NCBI GenBank assembly: GCA_019247395.1
Contig: JAFAOZ010000022.1
Location: forward strand, 1 to 6,350
Length of the DNA stretch: 6,350 nucleotides
Origin: Vulcanimicrobiota bacterium
GTDB lineage: Bacteria; Vulcanimicrobiota; Vulcanimicrobiia; Vulcanimicrobiales; Vulcanimicrobiaceae
Reading direction: 5' to 3'
This document shows, piece by piece, positions 5,471 through 6,350 of the stretch. The position numbers and the translations under genes were made by a program. The notes under the pieces were generated by a model. The model did not search any database. It was not told the origin of the DNA and worked only from the letters and a program-made list of their open reading frames with translations. The stretch's first letter is position 1. Every line of letters starts with the position of its first letter.

Positions 5471-5511
5471 TATAAACAAAAGAAGGGCGCGGCCACCAGC
5501 CGAGCCCTTCT
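5471..5511 (-). terminator. Strong intrinsic terminator after the upstream stalk/barrel paralogue
   Basis: On the minus strand AGAAGGGC pairs with GCCCTTCT (5504-5511 with 5481-5488). The stem is extended past one mismatch by CGGC/GCCG and closed by a 5-base loop. The transcript continues TTTTGTTTATA, a good T-rich tail. It lies 15 bases after the TAA at 5526, so the two paralogues are separate transcription units despite being adjacent. Confidence 0.88.
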
Positions 5512-5525
5512 CTAGTTGAACGCGA

Positions 5526-6350
5526 TTACGGGTATAGGAACTTCAGGCCGAGGCCTGCGAAACCGCCGTTGTACGTGCGGTTGATCGGCGCGTTTTCCTT
5601 ATTCGTCCAGCTGTCGCCCATCCAACCCGCCTCGATAAAGATTGGGAACGTTCCGAATGAGTACGTTACGCCAACTTGATACTTGAGCAGGTTGTACTGC
5701 AGCGGCAAGGATGAAGTGTGAAAACCGGTGTTCGGATATCCGTTCGGTAGCGAGATGACCGCCGTGCCGTTGATGCTCGGATAGTACCAAACGCTGCCGA
5801 AATACGAGAAGGAGTTATTGAGGTCCGGCAGCTTCTCACCGCCGAATCCAACGCCGTCCAGATTCGGATAGCCGTAGTTGTTCTGCACCCAGATATATCC
5901 GACGCCGATGTAGATCCGCGGCTGTAAGACGCGCACGGCAAAACGAGCGTCGAGGCTTTGATCGGAGAGACCGGTGATCTCCGGAACCGCCGAACTTCCA
6001 TTCCCGCCGATAACCGTTACATAGCAGTTTGCCTGCGGCACGCTATTGACGGTGGTGCAGTTGTGCGGATAATTCCAGTGCTCGTACGAGCCTTCCAGCA
6101 TAAATGGAATGCTGCCGAGGCTGAACTCGCCACCGCCGCGCGCGGCGTATCCGCCGTTACCGCCGTTGCTGTGGCTTCCAGGATTGAACTCGTTATACAC
6201 CGTCGGTGAGAAGATATAATCGCCGACCGCGAACGCTTCGCCGAGCAACGGCTTGGGTGTTGGCGGCGGCGGCGGCGGGGGCGGAGGCGGCGGCGGAGGA
6301 GCTGCCGACGGCGGCGGCGTCGCCGGAATATACCGAACGACGACCAGACG
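5526..6350 (-). CDS. Tandem paralogue: stalk-domain protein with polyproline linker and beta-barrel (N-terminus beyond window)
   Basis: The frame is open from the window edge to TAA at 5526-5528 and gives 274 residues. It starts with RLVVVRYIPATPPPSAA, the last strand of the stalk domain, which is identical to the complete paralogue apart from its end. Then comes a run of 13 prolines, TPKP, and a barrel domain of about 240 residues beginning FAVGDYIFSP. The barrel aligns with the neighbour without evident gaps, at roughly 60% identity by eye. Shared blocks are YPHNCTT, NSVPQANCYVTVIG, NNYGYP, GVGFG, KLPDL, SLPLQYNLLKYQ and NAPINRTYNG. It ends GLGLKFLYP. A start at the TTG at 6248 would give a barrel with no signal peptide and is not real; the true start lies off the right edge. 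It has its own terminator. Likely an outer-membrane protein; function unknown. Confidence 0.82.
   Translation of the reverse strand, partial: RLVVVRYIPATPPPSAAPPPPPPPPPPPPPTPKPLLGEAFAVGDYIFSPTVYNEFNPGSHSNGGNGGYAARGGGEFSLGSIPFMLEGSYEHWNYPHNCTTVNSVPQANCYVTVIGGNGSSAVPEITGLSDQSLDARFAVRVLQPRIYIGVGYIWVQNNYGYPNLDGVGFGGEKLPDLNNSFSYFGSVWYYPSINGTAVISLPNGYPNTGFHTSSLPLQYNLLKYQVGVTYSFGTFPIFIEAGWMGDSWTNKENAPINRTYNGGFAGLGLKFLYP

Overview
The window is high-GC bacterial DNA (about 60% by eye). It is dominated by minus-strand genes; a single gene end lies on the plus strand at the left edge. Four kinds of content are mixed: a GloVer-type repeat protein end, a LuxE-like acyl-protein synthetase, the alpha-operon core rpsK-rpsD-rpoA-rplQ, and two tandem secreted proteins with a copper-amine-oxidase-N-type stalk domain, a polyproline linker and a predicted beta-barrel. 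GloVer repeats plus stalk-domain proteins around a bacterial ribosomal operon resemble Candidatus Eremiobacterota (WPS-2) and related deep-branching diderm lineages. That placement comes from memory of gene content and is only moderately confident; rpoA and rpsD would settle it phylogenetically.

Layout from right to left, in the direction of minus-strand transcription. A paralogous stalk/barrel gene runs in from beyond the right edge and stops at 5526. A strong intrinsic terminator follows (5471-5511). A new transcription unit then begins, with a candidate promoter (5439-5467), a leader of about 100 nt with palindromes, and an ideal ribosome binding site that fixes a GTG start at 5333. It encodes the complete stalk/barrel protein, which ends at 3999. 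After it come a dispersed palindromic repeat (copy B, 3944-3986) and a terminator hairpin (3920-3943). A good sigma70-like promoter (3890-3919) then drives rpsK (TTG start), rpsD, rpoA and rplQ. Directly after rplQ is a second copy of the dispersed repeat (copy A, 1186-1228). The LuxE-like gene starts inside it and its 3' end overlaps, tail to tail, the end of a plus-strand GloVer-repeat gene (1-141).

How the genes work together. uS11, uS4 and bL17 are ribosomal proteins and RpoA is the RNA polymerase alpha subunit, so this is the usual coupling of translation and transcription machinery. The operon is unusual in three ways. Its usual upstream members (infA, rpmJ, rpsM) are absent and rpsK has its own promoter. 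A 142-bp segment bounded by 24-bp inverted repeats separates rpsD from rpoA. A LuxE-like gene is attached at the end. The two stalk/barrel proteins are cell-envelope proteins, apparently outer-membrane barrels on a periplasmic stalk, that arose by tandem duplication and have no evident functional link to the ribosomal genes.

No tRNA, rRNA, CRISPR array, transposase or defence gene is visible. The most noteworthy items are the stalk/polyproline/barrel architecture, the repeat-derived start of the LuxE-like gene, and the inverted-repeat segment inside the ribosomal operon.
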